Origin: Streptomyces aculeolatus
GTDB lineage: Bacteria; Actinomycetota; Actinomycetes; Streptomycetales; Streptomycetaceae
DNA length: 64,000 bases
NCBI RefSeq assembly: GCF_020400605.1
Contig: NZ_JAINRD010000021.1
Location: forward strand, 1 to 64,000
Direction of reading: 5' to 3'
A program made the position numbers and the translations under genes. The notes below the pieces were generated by a model, which was given only the letters and a program-made list of their open reading frames with translations, was not told the DNA's origin and did not search any database. This document shows positions 16,000 through 24,143 of this stretch, piece after piece. The first letter of the stretch is position 1. Each line of letters begins with the position of its first letter.

Positions 16000-17592
16000 T
16001 CAGTGGGACTGCTTCGTGAGGTCCAGGTTCCGCGGCACCAGCACCGCCGTCAGCACCGCCGCGCCCAGCAGCGCGAAGAACCCCACCAGCCCCGTCAGCG
16101 CGAGCGAGTCGACGAACGCGTCCCCCGCCCGCGCCGCGAGCCCCGCCGACCCCGTGCGCTCCGCCACCTCCACCGCCCCCGCCAGCGACTCCCGGGCGTC
16201 GCCCGCCTGCCCCGGGGTCAGCGCGCTCAGCGCCCCCTCCCCCAGCCGGGACCGGTACACCGCCGCCGCGATACTGCCGAGCACCGCCACGCCCAGCACA
16301 CTGCCCAGCTCGTACGAAGTCTCCTCCAGCGCCGCCGCGTTGCCCGCCTTCTCCTGCGGGGTGCCCGCCATCACGATCCCCGAGGCGACCGCCAGCGACC
16401 CCCCGCCCCCGCCCAGCAGCGCCAGCGCCACCGCCATCCACGGGTAGCCGATCGGGCTCGGCGCCAGATGGATGACGAGGAACCCCAGCCCCGCGATCGC
16501 CAGACCGCCCGCCAGGACCGTCCGGGCACCGATCCGGGCCGCGAGCGCCGGCGCGAGCGGCGACGCGACGCACATGGCTATCGCCGCCGGTGTCAGCGCG
16601 ACACCCGCCTGCAACGGGGTGCGGCCGTCGACCAGTTGCAGCCACTGCGCGACCAGCAGCAGCAGCGCCCCCAGCGCGAACATCGACGCCAGCGCCGCGA
16701 CGATCCCCGCCGTGAACGGCGGCCGGCGGAACAGCCGCAGGTCCAGCATCGGATCCGGGCGCCGCAGGTTGCGGCGTACGAACCAGCCGAGTGCCAGCAC
16801 CGCCGCGCCCAGGGCCGCCCACGACTCCGGCGCACCGAAGCCCTCCTTCGCGAAGTGCTTGATCGACCAGACCAGGGCGACCATGCCCGCGATGATGGCG
16901 ACCGTGCCCGGCACGTCCCAGCGCGGCCGGTGCGCCGTGCGGTACTCCGGCAGCAGGAAGAGGCCCGCGACGATCGCCGCGGCCATCAGCGGCACGTTGA
17001 TCAGGAACGCCGAGTGCCAGGACACGTGCGTCAGCAGCAGCCCGCCGACGACCGGCCCGACGGCGATGCCCACGGCCGAGGTCGCCGCCCACACCCCCAG
17101 CGCGGTCGCGCGCTCCCGCGGGTCCGTGAAGACGACCCGGACCATCGACAGCGTCGTCGGCATGATCATGGCCCCGGCGACGCCCAGCAGCGCGCGGATC
17201 AGGATCACCCCGGCCGCGCTGTCGGCGGCCAGGATCGCCAGCGAGAACCCGCCGAAGAGCAGGTATCCCGCGAGCAGCATCCGCTTGCGCCCGTAGCGGT
17301 CGGCGAGGGCGCTGACGGGGACGAGCAGTCCGGCGAGGATCAGCGCGTAGACGTCGACGATCCACAACTGCTGTGCCGCGGAGGGCGCGAGGTCGGCGGT
17401 GATGTGCGGGAGCGCGACGTTCAGGATCGTCACGTCCATGGCGATCACCAGGAGGCTCGCGGACAGCACCGCCAGCGCGGCCCACCGCCGCCCCCGGCTC
17501 AGCCCGGCGGCCTGGTCCGCCACGGTCGGGTCCGCCAGGGCCGGTTCCGTACGCACACCGCCGCTCTCCACCGCGCCCTCGTCCCCGCTCAC
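16000..17592 (-). CDS. MFS drug exporter, DHA2 (EmrB/QacA) family
   Basis: 530 residues and about 14 membrane spans, the DHA2 size. Motif A between TM2 and TM3 reads ALADRYGRKRMLLAGY, and motif C-like VGIAVGPVVGGLL follows in TM5. The N-terminus has the usual ASLLVIAMDVTILNVALPHI. Exports small toxic or antibiotic molecules by proton antiport; the ligand is unknown. It overlaps the upstream TetR gene by four bases (ATGA), a standard repressor-exporter operon. The cytosolic C-terminus ends in RNLDLTKQSH. Confidence 0.92.
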   Translation of the reverse strand: MSGDEGAVESGGVRTEPALADPTVADQAAGLSRGRRWAALAVLSASLLVIAMDVTILNVALPHITADLAPSAAQQLWIVDVYALILAGLLVPVSALADRYGRKRMLLAGYLLFGGFSLAILAADSAAGVILIRALLGVAGAMIMPTTLSMVRVVFTDPRERATALGVWAATSAVGIAVGPVVGGLLLTHVSWHSAFLINVPLMAAAIVAGLFLLPEYRTAHRPRWDVPGTVAIIAGMVALVWSIKHFAKEGFGAPESWAALGAAVLALGWFVRRNLRRPDPMLDLRLFRRPPFTAGIVAALASMFALGALLLLVAQWLQLVDGRTPLQAGVALTPAAIAMCVASPLAPALAARIGARTVLAGGLAIAGLGFLVIHLAPSPIGYPWMAVALALLGGGGGSLAVASGIVMAGTPQEKAGNAAALEETSYELGSVLGVAVLGSIAAAVYRSRLGEGALSALTPGQAGDARESLAGAVEVAERTGSAGLAARAGDAFVDSLALTGLVGFFALLGAAVLTAVLVPRNLDLTKQSH

Positions 17593-18176
17593 TTCGCCTC
17601 CTCCCGGCCCGGACCCGAGCGGATCAGGGCGGTGATCGCCCGGGTCAGCTCGTCGAGTTCGACGGGTTCGCCCCGGAACATCACGTGCAGGGTGATGCCG
17701 TCCGTGAACGCGGCCAGCAGCCGCGCGGTCGCCGGGTCGGTCCAGTCACTCAGCAGCTCGACCATCCCGTCGAACCAGCGCAGCGCCAGCGGGCGCAGTT
17801 CGGGACGGTGGATCGTGGCGCCGTAGAGGGCGAGGTCGGTGCGCATCTGGTCGGTGTCGCTGAAGTACTCGTGGAGGATCCGGGCCAGGGCCTCCGGCCC
17901 ACGCGGCTCGCCGGCCGAGGCGCTCCGCACGTGCTCGACGAACTCCTCGATCTCGTCCACCAGGACCTGGAGGCCGGCCTCGCGCAGCTCGTCGAGGGAG
18001 GTGAAGTAGTACGTGGTCGCCCCCAGCGGCACGCCGGCGCGCTCGGCGACCCGGCGGTGGGTGATGTCGCCGCCACCGCCCTCCACCAGCAGGTCCGCCG
18101 CGGCCCGCACGATCGCCCGGCGGCGCGCCTGCGGGTCGCGGCGGCTGCGCGCGGCGGGCTTTCCGGACTCGGGCAT
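17589..18176 (-). CDS. TetR-family repressor of the adjacent exporter
   Basis: 195 residues. The N-terminal HTH reads ITHRRVAERAGVPLGATTYYFTSLDELR. The C-terminal ligand domain is about 140 residues. The ATG at 18176 (MPESGKPA) has GGAGGG seven bases upstream and was preferred over an upstream start that would run into the operator. It is co-transcribed with the MFS gene, so the likely model is autorepression relieved by the exporter's substrate. Confidence 0.9.
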   Translation of the reverse strand: MPESGKPAARSRRDPQARRRAIVRAAADLLVEGGGGDITHRRVAERAGVPLGATTYYFTSLDELREAGLQVLVDEIEEFVEHVRSASAGEPRGPEALARILHEYFSDTDQMRTDLALYGATIHRPELRPLALRWFDGMVELLSDWTDPATARLLAAFTDGITLHVMFRGEPVELDELTRAITALIRSGPGREEAK

Positions 18177-18194
18177 ACGAATCCCTCCAGTGCT

Positions 18195-18234
18195 GTACGC
18201 CTGTACTAGTACCACTGTACATGTACGTCTGTAC
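18195..18234. promoter_or_regulatory. Regular GTAC array, likely TetR operator
   Basis: Six GTAC tetramers begin at 18195, 18203, 18209, 18217, 18223 and 18231, with the strict spacing 8-6-8-6-8. This forms two tandem copies of a palindromic unit of 14-bp period, just upstream of the TetR ribosome binding site. It fits binding of two TetR dimers at the promoter. Confidence 0.65.
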
Positions 18235-18296
18235 CAGAACGCGGGCAGCAGGGAACCCGGGCGGTGGCTGCCGCCCGGAAGAGGGTGGAAAGCGGC

Positions 18297-19514
18297 TCAG
18301 CTCAGGTACGAGGTGTCGTTCAGCAGGCGTACGCTCGCGAGCCCGTCGGCGAAGTACGCGACCTCGGACAGCGCCGCCGGCGACAGCTCCATCCGGTACA
18401 GCGACTCCGGCGGCGCGCCCAGCGCCAGCCGGACCAGCGTCTTGACCGGAGTCACATGGGTGACGAGCAGCACCGTGCGGCCGGCGTAGCGCGCGAGGAG
18501 CTTGTCGCGCGCGACCGCGACGCGGCGGCTGACCTCGGCGAAGGACTCCCCGCCGCCGCTCGGCGCCGCCTTCGTGGAGCGCAGCCAGGCGCCGAGGTCG
18601 TCGGGGTGGCGCTCGCGCACCTCCGCGAACGTCAGCCCCTCCCAGGCGCCGAAGTCCGCCTCGCGCAGCCCGTCCTCGACCCGCACGTCGAGGCCGAGCC
18701 GCCCGGCGACCGCCTCCGCGGTCTCGCGGCAGCGGCGCAGCGGGGAGCTGACGAGGGCCTGGACGGTGCCGCGGGCGGCGAGGTGCCCGGCGGCGGCCGC
18801 GGCCTGCCCGCGGCCGGTGGCGGAGAGCGCGGGGTCGCTGCCGCCGGTGCCGGAGAAGCGCTTCTGGGGGGTGAGGTCCGTCTCGCCGTGGCGGAGCAGG
18901 AGGAACGTGGTGGGCGCCCCGAGGTCCGCGCCCCAACCCACGGCGGGGGTGGCGGACTTGGCGGTGCCGCCCGCGGCCCGTACGCTGCCGGCGCCTTCCC
19001 GGGCCCCGGCACCGCCCGCTCCCGCGGCTGCCGCATCACCTGCCGCAGCCGCGTCCGGTTCCGCCCGCGACGCCGCCGCGCTCCACTGTTCGCCGCGCTT
19101 GCCCGCGTCCATCGCCTCGTTCGCGAGCTTGTCGGCGTGCTTGTTCTTCTCCCGCGGGATCCACTCGTACGACACCCGCTCCGGCGGGAAGGCCTCCCGC
19201 GCCTCGGCAGCCAGTTCGCGCATCCCCGGGTGCTTGATCTTCCAGCGCCCCGACATCTGCTCGACGACGAGCTTGGAGTCCATCCGCACCAGGACCTCGG
19301 CGTCCGGGTCGAGCCCCCGCGCCGCCCGCAGCCCGGCGATCAGCCCCCGGTACTCAGCGACGTTGTTGCTCGCCACCCCCACGTACGCCGCGTCCTCGGC
19401 CAGCACCGCGCCGTCCGCGCCGCGCACGACGGCGCCGTACCCCGCGGGCCCGGGGTTCCCCCGCGAGCCGCCGTCCGCCTCGACGGTGAAGGCGCGCCGG
19501 CCCGGGCCCGGCAT
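18297..19514 (-). CDS. Bifunctional RNase HI / histidine (acid) phosphatase
   Basis: 405 residues, the actinobacterial fusion (Rv2228c type). The RNase H part (1-~135) has VEADGGSRGNPGP, the Glu in NNVAEYRGLIAGL and the Asp in VRMDSKLVVEQM; it cleaves RNA in RNA/DNA hybrids. An Ala/Gly-rich linker of ~60 residues follows. The C-terminal phosphatase has FLLLRHGETD, SSPLRRCRETA, and the second His in LLVTHVTPV; Rv2228c's partner domain acts as an alpha-ribazole-type phosphatase. ATG at 19514 overlaps the zinc-ribbon gene stop (TGATG). Last gene of a three-gene operon. Confidence 0.93.
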   Translation of the reverse strand: MPGPGRRAFTVEADGGSRGNPGPAGYGAVVRGADGAVLAEDAAYVGVASNNVAEYRGLIAGLRAARGLDPDAEVLVRMDSKLVVEQMSGRWKIKHPGMRELAAEAREAFPPERVSYEWIPREKNKHADKLANEAMDAGKRGEQWSAAASRAEPDAAAAGDAAAAGAGGAGAREGAGSVRAAGGTAKSATPAVGWGADLGAPTTFLLLRHGETDLTPQKRFSGTGGSDPALSATGRGQAAAAAGHLAARGTVQALVSSPLRRCRETAEAVAGRLGLDVRVEDGLREADFGAWEGLTFAEVRERHPDDLGAWLRSTKAAPSGGGESFAEVSRRVAVARDKLLARYAGRTVLLVTHVTPVKTLVRLALGAPPESLYRMELSPAALSEVAYFADGLASVRLLNDTSYLS

Positions 19515-20257
19515 CAGAGGCCGGATTCGGGTGTACGGACCAGGATCCGGCGGCAGTTCTCGCACCGTACGACGGTGTCGGGGGCCGCGGCCCGTACCTC
19601 GTTGATCTCGGTGATGTTCAACTCCAGCCGGCAGCCCTCGCAGCGCCGCTGGAAGAGCCGGGCCGCGCCGACGCCGCCCTGCTGCTCGCGCAGCTTGTCG
19701 TACAGCTTCAGCAGGTCGGCGGGGATCTCGCCGGCGGCGTCCGCGCGCTCCTTGGTGACGCTGGCGGCCTCGGCGTCGATCCCGCCCACCGCCGCGTCGC
19801 GCCGCGCGGTGGCGTCCGTGATCTTGGCCTGCACGGACTCGACCCGGCCGGTCAGCTCCGCCACCCGCTCCTGCGCGGTCTCGCGGCGCTCCATGACCTC
19901 CAGGACCACGTCCTCCAGGTCGCTCTGCCGGCGGGCCAGCGAGGCGATCTCGCTCTGCAGGTTCTCCAGGTCCTTGGGCGAGGTCACCGCGCCCGAGTCC
20001 AGGCGCTGCTGGTCGCGCGCGGCGCGCTGGCGCACCTGGTCGACGTCCTTCTCGGCCTTGGTCTGCTCGCGCTCGGTGTCGCTCTCCTCGGTCTGCGCGG
20101 CGACCAGCAGGTCGCGGTGCTGGGCGAGGTCGGCCTCCAGGCCGGCGACCTCCTCGTGTTCCGGGAGGGTGCGGCGGCGGTGCTGGAGCTGGGTGAGGCG
20201 GACGTCGAGGGCCTGGACGTCCAGCAGGCGGATCTGGTCGGCGGGCGCGGCGTTCAA
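19514..20257 (-). CDS. Coiled-coil zinc-ribbon protein (Rv2229c/DUF164 type)
   Basis: 247 residues. The first ~190 form a long helical hairpin with heptads (LEADLAQHRDLLVAAQTEES, RRETAQERVAELTGRVESVQ). The C-terminus carries a four-Cys zinc ribbon, CEGC...CENC. TTG at 20257 is the start and overlaps the NIF3 stop (TTGA). Homologues are always found between NIF3-like and RNase H-phosphatase genes in actinobacteria and resemble bacterial flagellar/secretion chaperone-like CdsZ proteins. A role in nucleic-acid or surface assembly is conceivable but unproven. Confidence 0.9.
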   Translation of the reverse strand: MNAAPADQIRLLDVQALDVRLTQLQHRRRTLPEHEEVAGLEADLAQHRDLLVAAQTEESDTEREQTKAEKDVDQVRQRAARDQQRLDSGAVTSPKDLENLQSEIASLARRQSDLEDVVLEVMERRETAQERVAELTGRVESVQAKITDATARRDAAVGGIDAEAASVTKERADAAGEIPADLLKLYDKLREQQGGVGAARLFQRRCEGCRLELNITEINEVRAAAPDTVVRCENCRRILVRTPESGL

Positions 20258-21168
20258 GCTGGCTGCTCCGGGCTCGTAGGGGCAAGGCTGGTGTGGGGGG
20301 TGGGCGACCCCGCGGGGCGCGCGGCCGGGGCGGGGGTGTGCGTGGTCCAGGGGTCGGTCACGATACGCGACACCTGGGTGCGCAGACCCCATGCGTTCCG
20401 GTCCGAGATCGCGTCCAGCTGGGCGGCGGCCTGCTCGCACCAGGGCCACTCCGTGGCCCAGTGGCCCGCGTCGATCAGGTACGGGCGGCCCCCGCCGGCG
20501 AGCGCGGCGTGCTGCTGCGCCTCGGAGACCGGGTGGTGGCGCAGGTCGGCGGTGACGTAGACGTCGACGCCCGCGGCGCGCACGGCGTCGAAGAGCCCGT
20601 CGCCGGAGCCGCCGCAGACGGCGGCGGTACGGACCTCGCCCGCCGGGTCGCCGGCGACGCGCAGTCCGGTGGCGGTACGGGGCAGGGACGCGGCGGCACG
20701 GTCGGCGAACTCCCGCAGCGTGACCGGGGCGTCCAGCTCGCCGAGGCGGCCGAGGCCGCGGCGCCCGGCGGGGTCGTCGGCGTCGGGCACGAGGGGGCCG
20801 GTGACGCGCAGGCCGAGGGCGCCGGCGAGGGCGTCGGAGACGCCGGGGTCGGCGCGGTCCGCGTTGGTGTGGGCGACGTGCAGCGCGATGTCGTTCTTGA
20901 TGAGCGTGTGCACGACGCGGCCCTTGAACGTGCCCGCCGAGACGGTCGACGTACCGCGCAGGTAGAGCGGGTGGTGGGTGACGAGCAGATCGGCGCCCGC
21001 CTCGACGGCCTCCTCGACGACCTCCCGCACGGGGTCGACGGCGAACAGCACGCGATCCACACGCGCGTCCGGGTCTCCGCACACCGTGCCGACCGCGTCC
21101 CAGGGCTCGGCGCGGCCGGCGGGCCAGAGGGCTTCGAGCGCGGCGACGATGTCGGCGAGTGCAGGCAC
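20254..21168 (-). CDS. NIF3-like dinuclear metal protein
   Basis: 304 residues, NIF3/YbgI family (formerly annotated GTP cyclohydrolase 1 type 2). Metal ligands are visible in DLLVTHHPLYLRG and, near the end, DAGHWATEWPWCEQAA. AHTNADRADPGVSDALAGAL supplies the Asp ligand. Proteins of this fold form toroidal hexamers with two metal ions per subunit; the true reaction is unsettled. A Pro-rich tail (~35 residues) overlaps the next gene's start. First gene of the operon, divergent from the 21346 gene. Confidence 0.92.
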   Translation of the reverse strand: MPALADIVAALEALWPAGRAEPWDAVGTVCGDPDARVDRVLFAVDPVREVVEEAVEAGADLLVTHHPLYLRGTSTVSAGTFKGRVVHTLIKNDIALHVAHTNADRADPGVSDALAGALGLRVTGPLVPDADDPAGRRGLGRLGELDAPVTLREFADRAAASLPRTATGLRVAGDPAGEVRTAAVCGGSGDGLFDAVRAAGVDVYVTADLRHHPVSEAQQHAALAGGGRPYLIDAGHWATEWPWCEQAAAQLDAISDRNAWGLRTQVSRIVTDPWTTHTPAPAARPAGSPTPHTSLAPTSPEQPA

Positions 21169-21345
21169 GGGGAAAGGCTACCTCCGCGCGTACGGGCCGG
21201 TCGCGGCGGCCGCTCGTAAGCACAACGCGGCGGCGCGGCGAAGCGGAACGGCGGATCCGCCATCCGTACGTGTGAAGTGAGCGGCGCCGCGCCGATTGCT
21301 TTGACGTGCGAAAACTACCTTCGCGTGCGGAGGTGATGGGACCGG

Positions 21346-22872
21346 ATGAGGCCCAGTGCAGAATCGATTCCGTCAGCGCGGACGGGGACGGCGCCAGCCA
21401 CCGCCCCGGCGACCGCGGCGGTGGATGCGACGACGTCGGCGGATGCGGCAGCGGGCCCGGGGACGGCGGACCGGGGCGCGGAGGCGGGGGCGGGCGGCGA
21501 ACCACCCGATACGGGCACGCCGACGACGGCGGAGCCCCTGACCCCGGCGGGACCCCTGCCCGCGGCAGAACCCCCGGCCGCGGCGGACGCCGCGCGGGCG
21601 GCGCCGCCGCCGATGGTGGCGGTCTCCCCGCCCACGCCTCCCGAGCCCTCGGGGGTCTCGGGGGCCTACGGGCCACCGGCCGCGGCCCCCGTGCCGCGCC
21701 ACGCCGCCGCGCCCACCAAGGCGCCCCCCGCCGCCTCCCCCGGCCGCCCCGTCGGCCGGGCCGGGTTCACCCTCACCGCCGACGGCACGTACGGCGCGTG
21801 TCTCGCCAACGACGCCGACGGCAACTGGTTCCCCGAGCGCTGGACCCTCCACGGCCCCGAGGCGTACACGGTCCCGCTCCCCTGCACGCAGCCGGAGGAG
21901 CCCGGGACCACGGTCCTGCCCCTGGCCGACGGCCGTGTGCTGATCCGCCGGCTCGTCGCCGGCACCGAGCAGGCCTTCTCCCTCCTGCATCCTTCCGGCC
22001 CCGACACCACCGAGCAGGCCCTCGGCTCGGTGACCGCGCCGCGGCTCGCGCTCGTGCCGCCCGCCCCGGAGAGCGCCGAGGTGTACGCGCTGGCGCCGCC
22101 CGGCCCCGGCGGCGAGACCACCGCCGTGTGGCGGGTGTACGCGGGCGGGTTCGCCGGCGGCGGCACCGTCCACCCGGAGCGGGTCGGCGAACTGCCGGGC
22201 CGGTGCGCGGGCCGCGGCTGGCTGGACCGTACGGGCCGGGCGCTGGCCGTCGACCAGGAGCTGGACGGGCGGACGAAGGCCGTGACGGTGGGGCTGCACG
22301 GCGGCGGGATCGAGGTCAGCCCGCTGCTGGAGCTCACCGCCGAGAGCAACGACCGCCTGCTGCTCGCCGACCCCGACAGCGGGCTGCTGCTCCTGTGCTC
22401 CGACGCCCCGGGGCGCGACCGGCTGGGCTGGGGGGTGCTCGGCAGCGGGCGGCCGGTGCGGTTCCCCGAGGCGCTGTGCCCGCCGGACACGGCGGTGACG
22501 CCGTTCGCGGTGCAGCCGGGGCAGGTGCTGACGCCGGAGCAGTGCGGGGTGGCGCTGCGGCTCGACGGGCCCGGCGGCTGCCGGCTCGGGGTGTGGCGGC
22601 CGGCGGCGCGGCGGCTCGTCCAACTGCCGCCGCTGCCGGGGTGGATCACCGGCAGCGGGCTGTGGACGCAGTGGGGCGAGCTGCGGCTGCCGTTCGCGAC
22701 GCCGTCGCACCCCTGCGGCCTGGCCCGCCTGGCGGTCCCGGACCCGGCCGCGGCGGACGCGGCGGCCGCGGCGGCGGAGGTACGGGACGGGCCGTACCCC
22801 GACCCGGAGGAAGCCGACGGCGAACAGGACATCCCCACGCGGCCCATACCGCTCCGGCACGCCCCGCTCTGA
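21346..22872 (+). CDS. Actinobacterial hypothetical protein with disordered N-terminus
   Basis: 508 residues. The first ~135 are Ala/Pro/Thr-rich and likely disordered. From GRAGFTLTADGTYGACLAND on there is a globular region rich in short beta strands and WD-like turns (DGRVLIRRLVAG, TTAVWRVYAGGF, CRLGVWRPAARRLVQLPPLPGW), suggesting a beta-propeller-like fold. No catalytic motif, signal peptide or membrane span is seen. ATG at 21346 follows GGAGGTGAT. Its function is unknown; it shares the intergenic region with the NIF3 operon. Confidence 0.75.
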   Translation: MRPSAESIPSARTGTAPATAPATAAVDATTSADAAAGPGTADRGAEAGAGGEPPDTGTPTTAEPLTPAGPLPAAEPPAAADAARAAPPPMVAVSPPTPPEPSGVSGAYGPPAAAPVPRHAAAPTKAPPAASPGRPVGRAGFTLTADGTYGACLANDADGNWFPERWTLHGPEAYTVPLPCTQPEEPGTTVLPLADGRVLIRRLVAGTEQAFSLLHPSGPDTTEQALGSVTAPRLALVPPAPESAEVYALAPPGPGGETTAVWRVYAGGFAGGGTVHPERVGELPGRCAGRGWLDRTGRALAVDQELDGRTKAVTVGLHGGGIEVSPLLELTAESNDRLLLADPDSGLLLLCSDAPGRDRLGWGVLGSGRPVRFPEALCPPDTAVTPFAVQPGQVLTPEQCGVALRLDGPGGCRLGVWRPAARRLVQLPPLPGWITGSGLWTQWGELRLPFATPSHPCGLARLAVPDPAAADAAAAAAEVRDGPYPDPEEADGEQDIPTRPIPLRHAPL

Positions 22873-22965
22873 AGCGCCCGGTACCCCACAGCGCCACACC
22901 CGCACCCGCACCCGCACCCGGCATCGAGCGCGGGCCGCCTGCTCCGCCCCCGTACCCGGCCCCGC

Positions 22966-23844
22966 TCAGTCGTGCTCGATCACCGTGTCCGCCAGCACCG
23001 GCGCCTCGTCCCGCTCCACCGCACCCGCGGTCAGCCGAATCCGCCCGCCACCCGCCGGCTCCGCCTGCTCCGGCCACGTCCGGATCCGCAGCGTCTCCCC
23101 CGGGTGGACCACCCCCGCGAACCGCGTCGCATACGCCCGCACCCGCCCCGGGTCCCCGTCCAGCACCGTGTCCACCGCCGCCTTCAGCGCCATCCCGTAC
23201 GAGCACAGCCCGTGCAGGATCGGCCGGTCGAACCCGGCCAGGGCGGCGAACTCCGGGTCCGCGTGCAGCGGGTTCCAGTCGCCGGACAGCCGGTAGAGCA
23301 GCGCCTGGTCCTCGCGGACGGCGCGGTCGGCGACGTACGCCGGCGGCCCCTGGGGGTCGGGCAGGCGCGGCGACGGGCCGCGCTCGCCGCCGAAGCCGCC
23401 CTCGCCGCGCACGTAGAGCTGGGTGTCGGACGTCCACAGCGGGCCGTCCCCGTCAGCGGCCTCGGTGCGCAGGACGAGCACGGCGGCCTTGCCCTTGTCG
23501 TACACGGCGGCGATGCGCGATGTGCGGGCCGCCTCGCCGGCAGGCGGCAGCGGTCGGTGCACGTCGACGCGCTGGGCGCCGTGGAGTACGGCGGCGAGGT
23601 CGACGTCGACGCCGGGGGCGTCGAGCCCGGCGCCCTCGCCGGCCACGCCGCCGTCGCCGGCGACCGTGGCGAAGCTGGGCAGCACGCGGAGCCGGTCCTC
23701 CAGGACGTAGCGCAGTTCGGCGGGGTCGGTGGCGGGGCGGCCTGCGCCGATGCCCAGGTGGTAGAGGAGGACGTCCTTGCGGGTCCAGGAGATGCGGGTC
23801 TCGCGGGGTGCGGCGGCGAGGGCCCTGGCGGGGTCGATGGGCAT
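22966..23844 (-). CDS. MaoC-family (R)-specific enoyl-CoA hydratase, double hot-dog
   Basis: 292 residues. Two hot-dog folds: an N-terminal FAS1-dehydratase-like half (RKDVLLYHLGIGAG) and a C-terminal MaoC half. The hydratase-2 motif is DWNPLHADPEFAALAGFDRPILHG, with Asp, Asn and His in place. The motif order matches peroxisomal hydratase-2-like bacterial enzymes that hydrate 2-enoyl-CoAs from fatty acid or steroid side chains. ATG at 23844 was preferred to one 51 bases upstream. A KstR-like box (23945-23956) and a strong leader hairpin lie upstream. Confidence 0.88.
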   Translation of the reverse strand: MPIDPARALAAAPRETRISWTRKDVLLYHLGIGAGRPATDPAELRYVLEDRLRVLPSFATVAGDGGVAGEGAGLDAPGVDVDLAAVLHGAQRVDVHRPLPPAGEAARTSRIAAVYDKGKAAVLVLRTEAADGDGPLWTSDTQLYVRGEGGFGGERGPSPRLPDPQGPPAYVADRAVREDQALLYRLSGDWNPLHADPEFAALAGFDRPILHGLCSYGMALKAAVDTVLDGDPGRVRAYATRFAGVVHPGETLRIRTWPEQAEPAGGGRIRLTAGAVERDEAPVLADTVIEHD

Positions 23845-23873
23845 GGTGGCGCTGGCTCCCGAGAACGTGCGAA

Positions 23874-23914
23874 GACCCCGGCGTGCCGTCCGCACCAGTC
23901 GGCACGCCGGGGTC
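23874..23914 (-). promoter_or_regulatory. Long hairpin in the 5' leader of the hydratase gene
   Basis: GACCCCGGCGTGCC (23874-23887) pairs perfectly with GGCACGCCGGGGTC (23901-23914) around a 13-base loop. It ends only 30 bases before the hydratase ATG, in its leader. A terminator-like stem here suggests attenuation, or termination of an undetected short transcript from upstream. Confidence 0.45.
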
Positions 23915-23944
23915 GCTCTCGGGTCGCGGCCGGAACGTGCAACA

Positions 23945-23975
23945 AGAACACGTTCTCACCGCCGGATACATGTAT
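23945..23975. promoter_or_regulatory. KstR-like box and ATACATGTAT palindrome
   Basis: AGAACACGTTCT (23945-23956) has the inverted halves AGAAC/GTTCT and fits the mycobacterial KstR-type pattern AACnnGTT. Ten bases further on, ATACATGTAT (23966-23975) is a perfect palindrome. Both are ~100-130 bases before the hydratase start. A similar box lies by the KstR-like TetR gene at 31.5 kb. Confidence 0.45.
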
Positions 23976-24143
23976 AACGCAGTCCCCCGCGGTTGGGAAG
24001 ACCGTAAAGGCTCCTTACTGACACTATGTCAGCAGTGCGCCATGGACGGTCGGCTACGCATACGCGCGATCCCGCGCCGCCGTTCAGGGGACTGACCGGC
24101 CAGGCTTCTTGTATGCCTTATCCCGCTCCTGTGCATTCGACAC

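Noticed and set aside
18297..20285. Frame extending the RNase H-phosphatase N-terminally
   Set aside because: The added part is antisense-like Arg/Pro sequence overlapping the zinc-ribbon gene; the RNase H domain starts at ATG 19514.
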